The position numbers were made by a program, and so were the translations under genes. Positions 1 through 8,312 of a DNA stretch of 37,106 bases are shown here, one piece after another. Origin of the DNA: DATFKA01 sp042095835 (lineage in GTDB: Bacteria; Bacteroidota; Bacteroidia; Chitinophagales; Saprospiraceae). Positions within the stretch are counted from its first letter, which is position 1. Every line of letters begins with the position of its first letter. The notes under the pieces are model-generated. The model saw only the letters and a program-made list of their open reading frames with translations, ran no database searches and was not told the DNA's origin. The stretch covers positions 1 to 37,106 of the forward strand of contig JBELML010000051.1 in the NCBI GenBank assembly GCA_042095835.1, read 5' to 3'.

Positions 1-179
1 TGCTAGAGCGGTTTTGAATTGGAGTTTCAGTAGGAATTATAAAAAATTGCAGGGTAATTTTTTGGTGTGTTTACCCTGATTTGCATCCCAAAGCCCACTT
101 CTCCCGTATATAAAAGACTATAGACACTTTACACCTAGGAATACACATTAGTATTTCTCTTTTATATACTCGTTAAGCC

Positions 180-3100
180 ATGCAAAGAACTCTAATCGCC
201 CTATTCTTGGTGGTATTGGTGCATCCAATATTAGCCCAAAACGAAGATAGAGGATCTATCTATCCTCGTCTAATTGTATTCGATGAACCTATTCCACAAG
301 GAGAAGTCATTAGCCTTTTGAGGAATACCTTTCGTCTACAAGCTAAAGAAGATTTCCAATTCTTAGAGACCAGTGCGGATCAACTTGGTTTTCGGCATCT
401 CACCTTCCAACAGCAGTATAGTGGACTCGACGTAGATGGTGGCCTCATCAAGGTACATCTCAAGGATGGCTTCATTCATTCGATAAGTGGGAATTATCTA
501 GACATTGAAAATGAGGTGTCCATCTCACCTAGCATTTCAGCTGATCAAGCCTTTCAATTAGCCTATACCCATGTGAATGCGAAAGTTCATGCCTGGGATA
601 ATAACGGTGCATTCCCAGTTCCTCAATTGATCATTTCGGCTGATCCTAAAGGCGTAGAACCTGCGCGCTTAGGCTATAAAATGGATTTTTATGCTTTAAA
701 GCCTCTATTTCGGGCAGATATTGTAATGGATGCTCAAACGGGGAAATTTATTTCTCAAAATGAGAAAATACACGCCACTGATGTCCAGGGTCGTGGACAA
801 TCCCTCTACAATGGAACTGTTTCCTTCACCACTAATTTACTCAATGGGGTCCACTCTCTCAAACAAACCCGTAGTGGTAAAGGGATCGCTACCTATAGCA
901 TGAACCAAGGCACCGACTATTCTAAAGCCGAGGAAATCACCAGTTTCAGTTCTACTTTTTATAATGCCACAGGCGTACAAGCACACTGGGGCGCAGAACA
1001 GACCTATAACTATCTTTTTTCCAAACACAATCGCAATTCTTTTGATGGTAAAGGAGCGCAGATTCGATCCTATGTCTCCTATGATAGCAACTATGTCAAT
1101 GCCTTTTGGGATGGTGCTAAGATGACCTATGGAGATGGCAACGGCACTTCCTTTGGGCCAATGGTCTCCTTGGATATTGTGGCCCATGAAATTATACATG
1201 GGCTTACAGATCACTCTGCTGATTTGGTTTATCGCTATGAATCAGGGGCACTTAACGAATCCTTTTCAGATATTTTTGGTGAAGCCATTGAACACTATGC
1301 GACCGGAAGTACGAATTGGCGTATAGGTAGTGATGTGGGCATTAATCGCGACGGGGCTATTCGCTCCTTAGCCGATCCCAAGGAGTTTCGCGATCCGGAT
1401 ACCTACGATGGGACCTATTGGTATACCGGGGTCTTTGATAATGGTGGCGTACATATTAATTCGGGTGTGCAAAATAAATGGTTCTACCTACTTGCTCAAG
1501 GCGGCAGCGGTATCAATGATCATGGGCGAACTTATGCAGTCCAAGGCATCGGGATAGAAAAGGCAGCCGATATCGCCTTTCGTAATCTAACGGTCTATTT
1601 AAGTCCTTTCTCTGAGTATCAGGAAGCAAGAGATGGTGCGGTGCAAGCAGCCATTGACCTATTCGGTACCAATAGTCAAGAGGTTTTATCAACCATGGCC
1701 GCTTGGGAAGCCGTAGGTGTGGGTGAGAATACAGACCCCTATTGTCGCTCCAGAGGTACTAATGCCACCCAAGAATGGATAGCAAGTGTGGAAATGTCCG
1801 GATTTATCAATAACTCGATCGGAGCAGGCTATTCCAATTTTTCTAATAAGGTAATTGATGTTCAGGGTGGGCGCAGCCATGTCATTTCACTAGTGCCAGG
1901 ATATCGGAATCGCCAAACTCATGCCTGGTGGGCCATCTGGATCGATTATAATGGAGATGGAGACTTTTACGATGCAAATGAGGAAGTCTTTGTTTCAGAT
2001 ACGCTCTATTCCGGGCAAATAAATAGGGAAATTTTTATTAGAAATGGGGCTGTGAGCCCAAGCCGTATGCGTATTGCTATGAAATGGGGCGGACAAGCAC
2101 CAACGCCCTGTGAGATTTTCCCTTTTGGAGAAGTAGAAGACTATTCGATTGCTTTTGATGGAGTCGCTCCTCCTCAAACTTGCCAAACTCCTTCCGGTTT
2201 AAATGCAAGAAATGTGGGTATTGATAATGCCACCCTTGCTTGGTCCTCAGTAGCTGGTGTAAATCAATATCGCTTGAAGTATAGGGAAGTAGGCACTGCG
2301 AATTGGCGCTTTAGGAATGTCATTGGTTTATCGGTAGCTTTGAGTAGTCTTAGTGAGCAAACCTCCTACGAAGCACAAATTTCATCTTTCTGTGGTGGTG
2401 TTTATTCAGACTACTCTTCCTCAGTGATTTTTACGACAACTAGCTGCAATGAAGTGCTCAGTAATGCTACTTTTGAGAGTGGATGGGGCATTTGGAACGA
2501 TGGCGGTTCGGATGCTCAGCGAGAATTTAATCCTTCCATAGCCTCCGGTAATTACCTCATCCGCTTAAGGGATAATAGCTCTTCCTCGGTGGTGTTAAGT
2601 GATCCCATCAACCTGAGTACCTACGCTTCGGTTGAAGTGTCTTTTACCTATTTAACTCAAAGCTTTGACAATAGTAATGAAGACTTTTTGTTGGAGCTGT
2701 CCAATGATTTACAAAACTATTCGACCGTAGGCACATGGACTTATGGAACAGACTTTCAGAATAACCAAAAAAGCTATGCGCAAGTCAAGATAGAGGGACC
2801 TTTTGCTGCTAATACCAGATTGAGAATACGCTGTGATGCTTCGGACAATGGAGATTTGCTGTTCATCGACGATATTGTGATAGCCGCTTGTTCGGGAGCT
2901 AATAATCCACCGCCGCCGCCCGTTTGTAATGTTCCTACTAATTTGCTCGCCAGTAATATCACCACAACCGCTGCTACGCTTACCTGGAGCGCAGATGCCA
3001 ACTCCTACAATTTGCGTTATCGTAAAGTCGGACAATCGACTTGGATCAGCCGCAATACTAGTGCAAGGGTTTACAACCTGTCGAGTTTAGAAGATGGGAG

Positions 3101-5900
3101 TAATTATGAGGTACAGCTGCGTGCGGTATGTTCCTCAGGCACTTCAGCCTATTCAGCTAGTCTTGTTTTTCGTACAGAAGACATACCTCAAGCCTGTACT
3201 ATACCTAGCAATTTAAGTGTTGCTAATATTTCTACTAGTGGAGCTACGGTGACCTGGAATGCGGCTTCCACTGCCAATAATTATACCCTTCGATACCGTC
3301 GCTCGGGTACGACTAGCTGGACACAGCTCAATACAAGCAATCGGTCTCGATCACTATCTGGCTTGAGCTCTGGTGCCAGTTATCAAGTACAAGTACGAAG
3401 CAACTGTACGGGACAAAGCTCCGCTTATTCTGCAATACAGCAATTTACGACTCTCCAGACCTGTTCTACGCCTAGCAATTTATCGGTGACTAATCTACAA
3501 ACGACGGCTGCTCAATTGTCTTGGAGTTCTGCTAATGGAGCGATTGCCTATACCCTTAGATATCGTAGAGTAGGCACTACCTCTTGGAGCACCATAGATG
3601 TGGCTTCTACTAGTCGTAGTATCAGTAATTTACAAACCAATACCAATTATGAGGCACAGGTGAGATCACTTTGTCAAGGTAATAATACCACAGCTTATAG
3701 TAATAGTCTCAACTTTAAAACTGGGGCTGTTTCGTCACCAACAGGTTGCAATGAGACGGTAAACTCCAATGGCTTTGAATCTACTTGGGGTATTTGGAAT
3801 GATGGTGGCTCTGATGCGAGTCGGGTTTTTGATCCTTCTAAAGCTAGCTCAGGAAATTATTCGGTACGTTTACGAGACAACACGGTTTCCTCCGTGATGA
3901 TTAGTGATCCGGTAGATATTAGTGCCTACAACTCCGTCGAATTGGGCTTTAGCTTTATGGCGATAAGTTTTGATAATAATACGGAGCGCTTTGTTTTAGA
4001 AATGGCAGATAATAGTGCCAACTTCCAAGAAGTACAAGCCTGGAATTTTCAAACGCATTTTTCTAATAATGCACCCTATGATGCCAAGGTGACCATCGCT
4101 GGCCCTTTTAGTAATCGTGTTCGATTCCGAATCCGCTGTGATGCTTCTGCCAATGACGATCTGATATATATTGATAATGTGACCATCAACGCCTGTACGG
4201 GAACTTCTAATCCTCCAGCGCCTACAGTCTGTAATACGCCAGAAAATGCAACCGTTTCAGGCATTTCGCACAACCAAGCCTCCTTTAGTTGGACTGGGGT
4301 GGCGACTGCTCAAGGATACCGACTTAGGTATAGAGCTATTGGGAGGGTCAGCTGGCAAAATATCAATACGAGCAATACCAATTACACCATAGCTAATTTA
4401 AGCCCAGAGACCAATTATGAGGTGCAGGTTTCAACGATTTGTGGAGATGGGAATTCCAATTATTCTGGTAGTAGAACGTTCAGGACAACTGCCGCTCCTC
4501 TTAATTGCGCTGTACCTAGTGGCCTACAAGTTGAAAATACGAGTACCAATGGGGCACAGGTAACTTGGGGAGCTGTCCCTAATGCTACTAGTTATAGCAT
4601 CAGGTATCGTCGTCTTGGGACCAATACCTGGACTGTTAGGAGTGCTAATTCGACGGTTTATAATATATCGGCTTTATCTCCCAATACGAGTTATCAAGTG
4701 CAAGTCAGCACCAATTGCAATGGAGAACAGTCTACTTATTCGAGTTCTAGGACTTTCACGACCGAGGCGGAGGTTTTGGTTTGTGATGTGCCCCAAAACC
4801 TAAGAGTAGCTAATATACAGACGCGCTCCGCAACGCTGAACTGGTCAGCTAATGCTACTTACCAAAGTTATACGATACGTTATAGACAACAAGGCTCAAG
4901 TACCTGGACTAGTTTATCTAGCAACGCCAGTTCCCTAGTGGTATCCTCCTTGAACCCTGCGACGAATTATGAAGTGCAGATAAGAGGGCGTTGTCAATCG
5001 GGCGATTATTCCAGCTACAGCAATGTATTGTCGTTCTCAACGCTGCCAGAGGAGACGGTACCTGATGCTCCCAGTGATTGTAACGTCAATATCAATGCCA
5101 ATAACTTTGAAAGAAGCTGGGGGATTTGGAATGATGGCGGCTCAGATTCCCGACGCACCTTTAACCCCGCAAGAGCCATTGGGAATTATTCTGTTCAGCT
5201 GAGGGATAATACCTCTAGTTCGGTTACGGTTTGTGATCCGCTAGATTTATCTGCTTATGCAAGCATACAGTTCTCTTTTACCTTTATCGCTGAAGGATTT
5301 TCTTCTACTTCCGAAGGATTGATTCTAGAGCAATCTTATGCTTTTGGTCCCTATGAGAAAGTCAAAAAATGGGAATACAGCCAAGACTTTTCCAACCTAC
5401 AAAGAGTCAATGCAAACTTCGAATTGAGCGAAAATCTCGATAGTAGAGTTCGGTTTAGATTTCGAGCGACGGGAAACTCGGATAATCAAAAAATACATAT
5501 TGACGAGATTCAAATCTTGGCTTGTCCTAGACAATCGGCGAATAGTATCGCCAATGATAGTAGGAATGCAGCTGTACCTATAGCAGATATAAACCAAAAG
5601 CAAGTATCACAGGCTACCGCTAATCTCCAAGTAGCTGTTCCAGCACAATATCATTTACAGCTATTTCCTAATCCAGTGAAGGAGCGATTGATGATACAAT
5701 TAAAAACAGATAGAGGAGAAGCATTCCATCGATTAGCAATCTTTGATAGTAATGGGCGATTGGTTTTACAGCAGCCGCTGAATCAAAGACATGGATTGTT
5801 GCAATCCTCAGTGGAGGTGAACGCTTTGTCGAGAGGAGTATATGTGATTCGTATTATAGGTAGTCAACAAAACTATCAACGAAGATTTGTGGTGCAGTAA
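180..5900 (+). CDS. Secreted M4 (thermolysin-like) metalloprotease with GEVED, Fn3, MAM-like and T9SS sorting domains
   Basis: This is an extracellular zinc endopeptidase of the M4 family. A signal peptide (about residues 1-19) precedes an FTP/PepSY-type propeptide (about 45-200). The catalytic domain has HEIIH at 336-340 and the third zinc ligand E360 in NESFSD, with thermolysin spacing, plus H425 in GGVHINSG as the likely transition-state His. A GEVED domain follows (about 521-660, ending GEVEDYS). Seven fibronectin III modules start near residues 668, 916, 1006, 1095, 1351, 1443 and 1535. Three MAM-like modules start near 756, 1190 and 1634, each opening with WGIWNDGGSD. The C-terminal 83 residues (from 1824, YHLQLFPNPV) are a type-A T9SS sorting domain, so the protein is probably exported across the outer membrane and anchored or released. 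M4 enzymes are usually 500-700 residues; the extra length is adhesive modules. The gene stands alone, with hairpins just downstream. The substrate is unknown. Confidence 0.95.
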   Translation: MQRTLIALFLVVLVHPILAQNEDRGSIYPRLIVFDEPIPQGEVISLLRNTFRLQAKEDFQFLETSADQLGFRHLTFQQQYSGLDVDGGLIKVHLKDGFIHSISGNYLDIENEVSISPSISADQAFQLAYTHVNAKVHAWDNNGAFPVPQLIISADPKGVEPARLGYKMDFYALKPLFRADIVMDAQTGKFISQNEKIHATDVQGRGQSLYNGTVSFTTNLLNGVHSLKQTRSGKGIATYSMNQGTDYSKAEEITSFSSTFYNATGVQAHWGAEQTYNYLFSKHNRNSFDGKGAQIRSYVSYDSNYVNAFWDGAKMTYGDGNGTSFGPMVSLDIVAHEIIHGLTDHSADLVYRYESGALNESFSDIFGEAIEHYATGSTNWRIGSDVGINRDGAIRSLADPKEFRDPDTYDGTYWYTGVFDNGGVHINSGVQNKWFYLLAQGGSGINDHGRTYAVQGIGIEKAADIAFRNLTVYLSPFSEYQEARDGAVQAAIDLFGTNSQEVLSTMAAWEAVGVGENTDPYCRSRGTNATQEWIASVEMSGFINNSIGAGYSNFSNKVIDVQGGRSHVISLVPGYRNRQTHAWWAIWIDYNGDGDFYDANEEVFVSDTLYSGQINREIFIRNGAVSPSRMRIAMKWGGQAPTPCEIFPFGEVEDYSIAFDGVAPPQTCQTPSGLNARNVGIDNATLAWSSVAGVNQYRLKYREVGTANWRFRNVIGLSVALSSLSEQTSYEAQISSFCGGVYSDYSSSVIFTTTSCNEVLSNATFESGWGIWNDGGSDAQREFNPSIASGNYLIRLRDNSSSSVVLSDPINLSTYASVEVSFTYLTQSFDNSNEDFLLELSNDLQNYSTVGTWTYGTDFQNNQKSYAQVKIEGPFAANTRLRIRCDASDNGDLLFIDDIVIAACSGANNPPPPPVCNVPTNLLASNITTTAATLTWSADANSYNLRYRKVGQSTWISRNTSARVYNLSSLEDGSNYEVQLRAVCSSGTSAYSASLVFRTEDIPQACTIPSNLSVANISTSGATVTWNAASTANNYTLRYRRSGTTSWTQLNTSNRSRSLSGLSSGASYQVQVRSNCTGQSSAYSAIQQFTTLQTCSTPSNLSVTNLQTTAAQLSWSSANGAIAYTLRYRRVGTTSWSTIDVASTSRSISNLQTNTNYEAQVRSLCQGNNTTAYSNSLNFKTGAVSSPTGCNETVNSNGFESTWGIWNDGGSDASRVFDPSKASSGNYSVRLRDNTVSSVMISDPVDISAYNSVELGFSFMAISFDNNTERFVLEMADNSANFQEVQAWNFQTHFSNNAPYDAKVTIAGPFSNRVRFRIRCDASANDDLIYIDNVTINACTGTSNPPAPTVCNTPENATVSGISHNQASFSWTGVATAQGYRLRYRAIGRVSWQNINTSNTNYTIANLSPETNYEVQVSTICGDGNSNYSGSRTFRTTAAPLNCAVPSGLQVENTSTNGAQVTWGAVPNATSYSIRYRRLGTNTWTVRSANSTVYNISALSPNTSYQVQVSTNCNGEQSTYSSSRTFTTEAEVLVCDVPQNLRVANIQTRSATLNWSANATYQSYTIRYRQQGSSTWTSLSSNASSLVVSSLNPATNYEVQIRGRCQSGDYSSYSNVLSFSTLPEETVPDAPSDCNVNINANNFERSWGIWNDGGSDSRRTFNPARAIGNYSVQLRDNTSSSVTVCDPLDLSAYASIQFSFTFIAEGFSSTSEGLILEQSYAFGPYEKVKKWEYSQDFSNLQRVNANFELSENLDSRVRFRFRATGNSDNQKIHIDEIQILACPRQSANSIANDSRNAAVPIADINQKQVSQATANLQVAVPAQYHLQLFPNPVKERLMIQLKTDRGEAFHRLAIFDSNGRLVLQQPLNQRHGLLQSSVEVNALSRGVYVIRIIGSQQNYQRRFVVQ
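2445..5540 (+). repeat. Three MAM-like modules separated by blocks of three Fn3 modules (intragenic repeat)
   Basis: Within the M4 protease, three modules of about 150-160 codons start at 2445, 3747 and 5079. Each begins with Cys-Asn, then WGIWNDGGSD, a FNP/FDP motif, RLRDN or QLRDN, and ends with a conserved IDxIxIxAC motif. Copies 1 and 2 are each followed by three Fn3 modules of about 90 residues, giving a duplicated supermodule (MAM-Fn3-Fn3-Fn3). The reading frame is kept throughout. This points to growth by unequal recombination (inference). Confidence 0.8.
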
Positions 5901-5956
5901 AAAAATAGTCCCGCCAATTGACGAGACAATTCCATACGGTAAATAGGACAATGAAT

Positions 5957-5988
5957 CTGACGAAAAATCCTCAGCGGATTTTTGTCAG
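5957..5988. terminator. Hairpin downstream of the M4 protease gene
   Basis: CTGACGAAAAATCC at 5957-5970 pairs with GGATTTTTGTCAG at 5976-5988, leaving one bulged base and the loop TCAGC. It lies 57 bp after the protease stop. There is no clean T-run after it, so it could be a terminator or an mRNA 3' end stabiliser. Confidence 0.45.
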
Positions 5989-6001
5989 CATAGATTTTGT
6001 A

Positions 6002-6028
6002 GGAGATCATCTTTGTAGGATGATCTCC
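6002..6028. terminator. Perfect hairpin between convergent genes
   Basis: GGAGATCATC (6002-6011) and GATGATCTCC (6019-6028) form a perfect 10-bp stem with a 7-base loop, followed by TTTCT on the plus strand. It sits between the convergent M4 protease and DUF697-like genes and is the better terminator candidate of the two tandem hairpins. Confidence 0.6.
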
Positions 6029-6094
6029 TTTCTACATGTTTAACAGTCGGATAATTGATATAGGTTTCAAGTCCGTATGCTTTAGAACTTCTGA

Positions 6095-6658
6095 TTACTT
6101 TTCAGAATCGTCAGTAGTATCTTTTTTCTTCTTGGACCTCGTGCTTTTCTTTTTGGTTTCTTCTATTTTCTCCTGGATATCTTCAGCGATATCTTCGACC
6201 TCTTCCTTAATCTCTTCGGTAGCTTCTTTAGCGAATTTCTGAGCCTTTTTAAACTCCTCTTTATAGAATTTTTTGAAGCTTTCGGCATCGAGGTTTTCAA
6301 GACTTCCTCCTTTGGAAAAATGCTCTCTGAAGACGGCCCCTGTAGCATAAGTAGAGGCACTCGCTAGGGCAGACATAGTGATCCCTCCAAGTACCCAGCC
6401 GATACCAGGGATTGCTTTTAGGCTGCGGCGTAGCATATATCCAGGAAGGCGACCTGTAAGTGTACTCGATAGCGCAATGGTGATCGATTTTCCTTTTTCT
6501 TCGCTATAATCTTTGTCATAAAGACGGCACAATTTCTTGATCATATCTAACTGGATAGCAGTGATGCTGATCGTATCGAGGATAAATACTGGAATGAATC
6601 CAGGAACAGCAGCAAACCAAGCATGGTTGCGGATAATTTGATTAGCTTCTTCCTTCAT
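6095..6658 (-). CDS. DUF697/EcsC-like membrane-associated protein with charged C-terminal tail
   Basis: Residues 7-70 (IIRNHAWFAAVPGFIPVFIL onward) resemble DUF697-type domains, known from the C-termini of YcjF-like and GTPase-associated proteins: a hydrophobic hairpin rich in Pro and Gly, then an amphipathic helix. A second hydrophobic stretch lies at about 80-110 (AIPGIGWVLGGITMSALASA). The last 60-70 residues are a Lys/Glu-rich helix, probably coiled coil, ending in a basic and acidic low-complexity tail. No catalytic motif is visible. It lies 60 bp downstream of the EF-hand-like gene on the same strand and may share its transcript. It probably sits at the inner membrane. The family assignment is moderate and the function unknown. 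Confidence 0.7.
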   Translation of the reverse strand: MKEEANQIIRNHAWFAAVPGFIPVFILDTISITAIQLDMIKKLCRLYDKDYSEEKGKSITIALSSTLTGRLPGYMLRRSLKAIPGIGWVLGGITMSALASASTYATGAVFREHFSKGGSLENLDAESFKKFYKEEFKKAQKFAKEATEEIKEEVEDIAEDIQEKIEETKKKSTRSKKKKDTTDDSEK

Positions 6659-6718
6659 TTTTTTATTGATTGATAGATGATTAATTACTTTACGGGTGAT
6701 TTTTTCTGGATCTTAAGC

Positions 6719-7324
6719 TTATTCGTCTAAAGCTGCAGAGCAATTACACATTTGATATTGCTTGATGCGTGCTTGCTCCTTACGTGCTTTATCCTTTTGT
6801 AGGACGAACTTTCCTAGGCCGGGGGTTACAATCTCTAACTCCCCCAGGCTGTTAACTTTAGCAGACTGGACTAAGTCGAAACGGATTAGCGTTTTTTGAA
6901 CCTTAGGATTGTTTCCAGGTTTTTGTTTCTTATTCTTATTGCGGCTGGCTCCTTTCTGGGTATAGCAGCAATCTAATAAATCTTTGCTGAGGTATTTTTG
7001 AGAAAACTGACCCAAACCAACGGCTCGACCTTTAATTTGATATTTGGGTTGTTTTGCTCCAGCAGGATAAATCCAAATGTATCGCGATCCGAAATCCTTG
7101 AAAGTCACGACCGCCATTTCTTTTCGAGAAACCGGATAGTTACTACGCAGCTCATTCTTGTCGAAATAACCATCATTATTGAAGTCGACATAGACCTTCT
7201 CTAATACGACTTTTTGGGTCCGTAAATGGATATCACAAACGGGGCGACAGACATCCTGCATGCCTAAATAAGCTCCCGTGGCAAGGCTTGCACTCAAGGC
7301 TAATACGGTAAATATCTTTCTCAC
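6719..7324 (-). CDS. Exported protein of unknown function with a single EF-hand-like calcium loop
   Basis: I place the start at a GTG (7324), because the protein then opens with a clean signal peptide (VRKIFTVLALSASLATGAYLG). The longer upstream reading frame starts at TTG (7411) and would run through a promoter-like site. The mature part carries DFNNDGYFDKNE at residues 47-58, which matches all the ligand positions of an EF-hand or dockerin loop (D47, N49, D51, D55, E58). Cysteines occur as CRPVC near the N-terminus, a CC pair in mid-protein and CNC near the C-terminus. A basic, low-complexity stretch (SRNKNKKQKPGNNPK) separates two predicted beta-rich parts. I do not recognise the family. 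It is probably periplasmic or surface-exposed and is followed by the DUF697-like gene. Confidence 0.65.
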   Translation of the reverse strand: MRKIFTVLALSASLATGAYLGMQDVCRPVCDIHLRTQKVVLEKVYVDFNNDGYFDKNELRSNYPVSRKEMAVVTFKDFGSRYIWIYPAGAKQPKYQIKGRAVGLGQFSQKYLSKDLLDCCYTQKGASRNKNKKQKPGNNPKVQKTLIRFDLVQSAKVNSLGELEIVTPGLGKFVLQKDKARKEQARIKQYQMCNCSAALDE

Positions 7325-7351
7325 GATGCTTGTAGGTTTTGGTTGCTGGTA

Positions 7352-7378
7352 TAAAAGTACGGGGCATTGGTCCCGCAA
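7352..7378 (-). promoter_or_regulatory. Possible Bacteroidota-type promoter for the EF-hand-like gene
   Basis: Read on the minus strand, TTG (7376-7378) is followed after 16 bases by TACTTTTA (7352-7359), one mismatch from TAnnTTTG. It ends 27 bp before the proposed GTG start, which supports that start over the upstream TTG. Confidence 0.35.
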
Positions 7379-7467
7379 TGCAACCGAAATACGTGAAAAG
7401 TGAAGTGTCAATAGACGAAAGGGCGGTTTTGTTCTACTGATGGGTCGTCTTTTTCCTAATCTGAGGG

Positions 7468-8136
7468 CTACTCCTCCTCAAAGAAGCGATAGCTGTTCGA
7501 TGAATCTCTTTTTAATTCATCCAAATAATTCCTCAAAAAGCCTTTGGTCATCTGTAAGCCTTGCTCAAAAGCACTGTTGTTGTTAATGATCACATCAGCC
7601 TCATCGATATAGGGTTTGATGTATTTTTCAAAGGCAGGTAAGACATGGTGCTCGTATCTATACAAGACATCTTCGATGGGATAATTCCGCTCTACTTGGT
7701 CCCGTTTAATCCGACGGATGACTTTCAGGTTTTCTTTGGCATGTAAGTAGATTTTGATATCGAGCTTCTTTCTGATTTTTTTGAAATGAAATACAAAAAG
7801 CCCTTCTACTAAAATAATGGGAGCAGGGTGAAAAGTCAGTGATTTAGCGGTGGCCAACTCATTATTAAAAACATATTCCTGCTTGCTAATCGATTGACCT
7901 TTGATGAGCATTTTAAGGTCTCGGTTGAAGGCTTTTTTATCAATCGAGGTAGGAAGGTCAAAATTTATGATGCCTTGATCGTCCTTTTTTTGCGCAGAGC
8001 GTGGATAGTAATAGTCATCTTGAGAAATGATACAAATCTCTTCTCTAGTAAAAGCCTCTTTGATTTGCCTTAGAAAGGTGGTCTTACCAGAGCCGCTTCC
8101 TCCAGTAATGCCGATGATCAGTGGTTTCATTTTCAT
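7468..8136 (-). CDS. udk: Uridine kinase (uridine/cytidine phosphorylation, pyrimidine salvage)
   Basis: This is a P-loop kinase of the uridine kinase/phosphoribulokinase family. It phosphorylates uridine, and usually cytidine, with ATP or GTP in the cytoplasm. Walker A is GGSGSGKT at residues 12-19 of the 222-residue product. SQDDYYYPRS follows as the nucleoside-binding region, and VEGLFVF is the Walker B-like strand. The lid region holds RRIKRDQVERNY, with the conserved arginines of the family. An ATG at 8229 is also in frame but adds 31 unmatched residues; the ATG at 8136 puts the P-loop at the usual distance from the N-terminus and follows a TAnnTTTG site. The gene is divergent from the nucleoside transporter at 8313, which fits import followed by phosphorylation. 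Confidence 0.88.
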   Translation of the reverse strand: MKMKPLIIGITGGSGSGKTTFLRQIKEAFTREEICIISQDDYYYPRSAQKKDDQGIINFDLPTSIDKKAFNRDLKMLIKGQSISKQEYVFNNELATAKSLTFHPAPIILVEGLFVFHFKKIRKKLDIKIYLHAKENLKVIRRIKRDQVERNYPIEDVLYRYEHHVLPAFEKYIKPYIDEADVIINNNSAFEQGLQMTKGFLRNYLDELKRDSSNSYRFFEEE

Positions 8137-8147
8137 TGAATTACACA

Positions 8148-8155
8148 CAAAAGTA
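8148..8155 (-). promoter_or_regulatory. udk: TAnnTTTG element upstream of uridine kinase
   Basis: The minus strand reads TACTTTTG, an exact match to the Bacteroidota -7 consensus TAnnTTTG, 11 bp before the chosen ATG. No convincing TTG -33 box is seen. A transcript from here would have a very short leader and could not include the longer reading frame. Confidence 0.4.
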
Positions 8156-8282
8156 AGAAACCTTGGGGAAGATATTTTGAAATATCTAAGGAAATGCTGG
8201 ATTATAGTCTTGTTCAGAAATAAGCACATTGAATAGAACAGCAGTCCTGCTAAGATTTAAATTTAGTACCAATAATATTTTC

Positions 8283-8290
8283 TATTTTTG
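8283..8290 (+). promoter_or_regulatory. TAnnTTTG element upstream of the transporter-peptidase gene
   Basis: TATTTTTG matches TAnnTTTG exactly and ends 22 bp before the ATG at 8313. The region about 20 bp upstream is AT-rich (TTTAGTACC) with no perfect TTG. It is divergent from the uridine kinase promoter candidate. Confidence 0.4.
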
Positions 8291-8312
8291 AGCATTACAA
8301 TCGAAATTATAC

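Noticed and set aside
7325..7411. Longer N-terminus for the EF-hand-like protein from a TTG at 7411
   Set aside because: The added residues are unlike a coding N-terminus, they displace the signal peptide from the start, and a promoter-like site lies inside.
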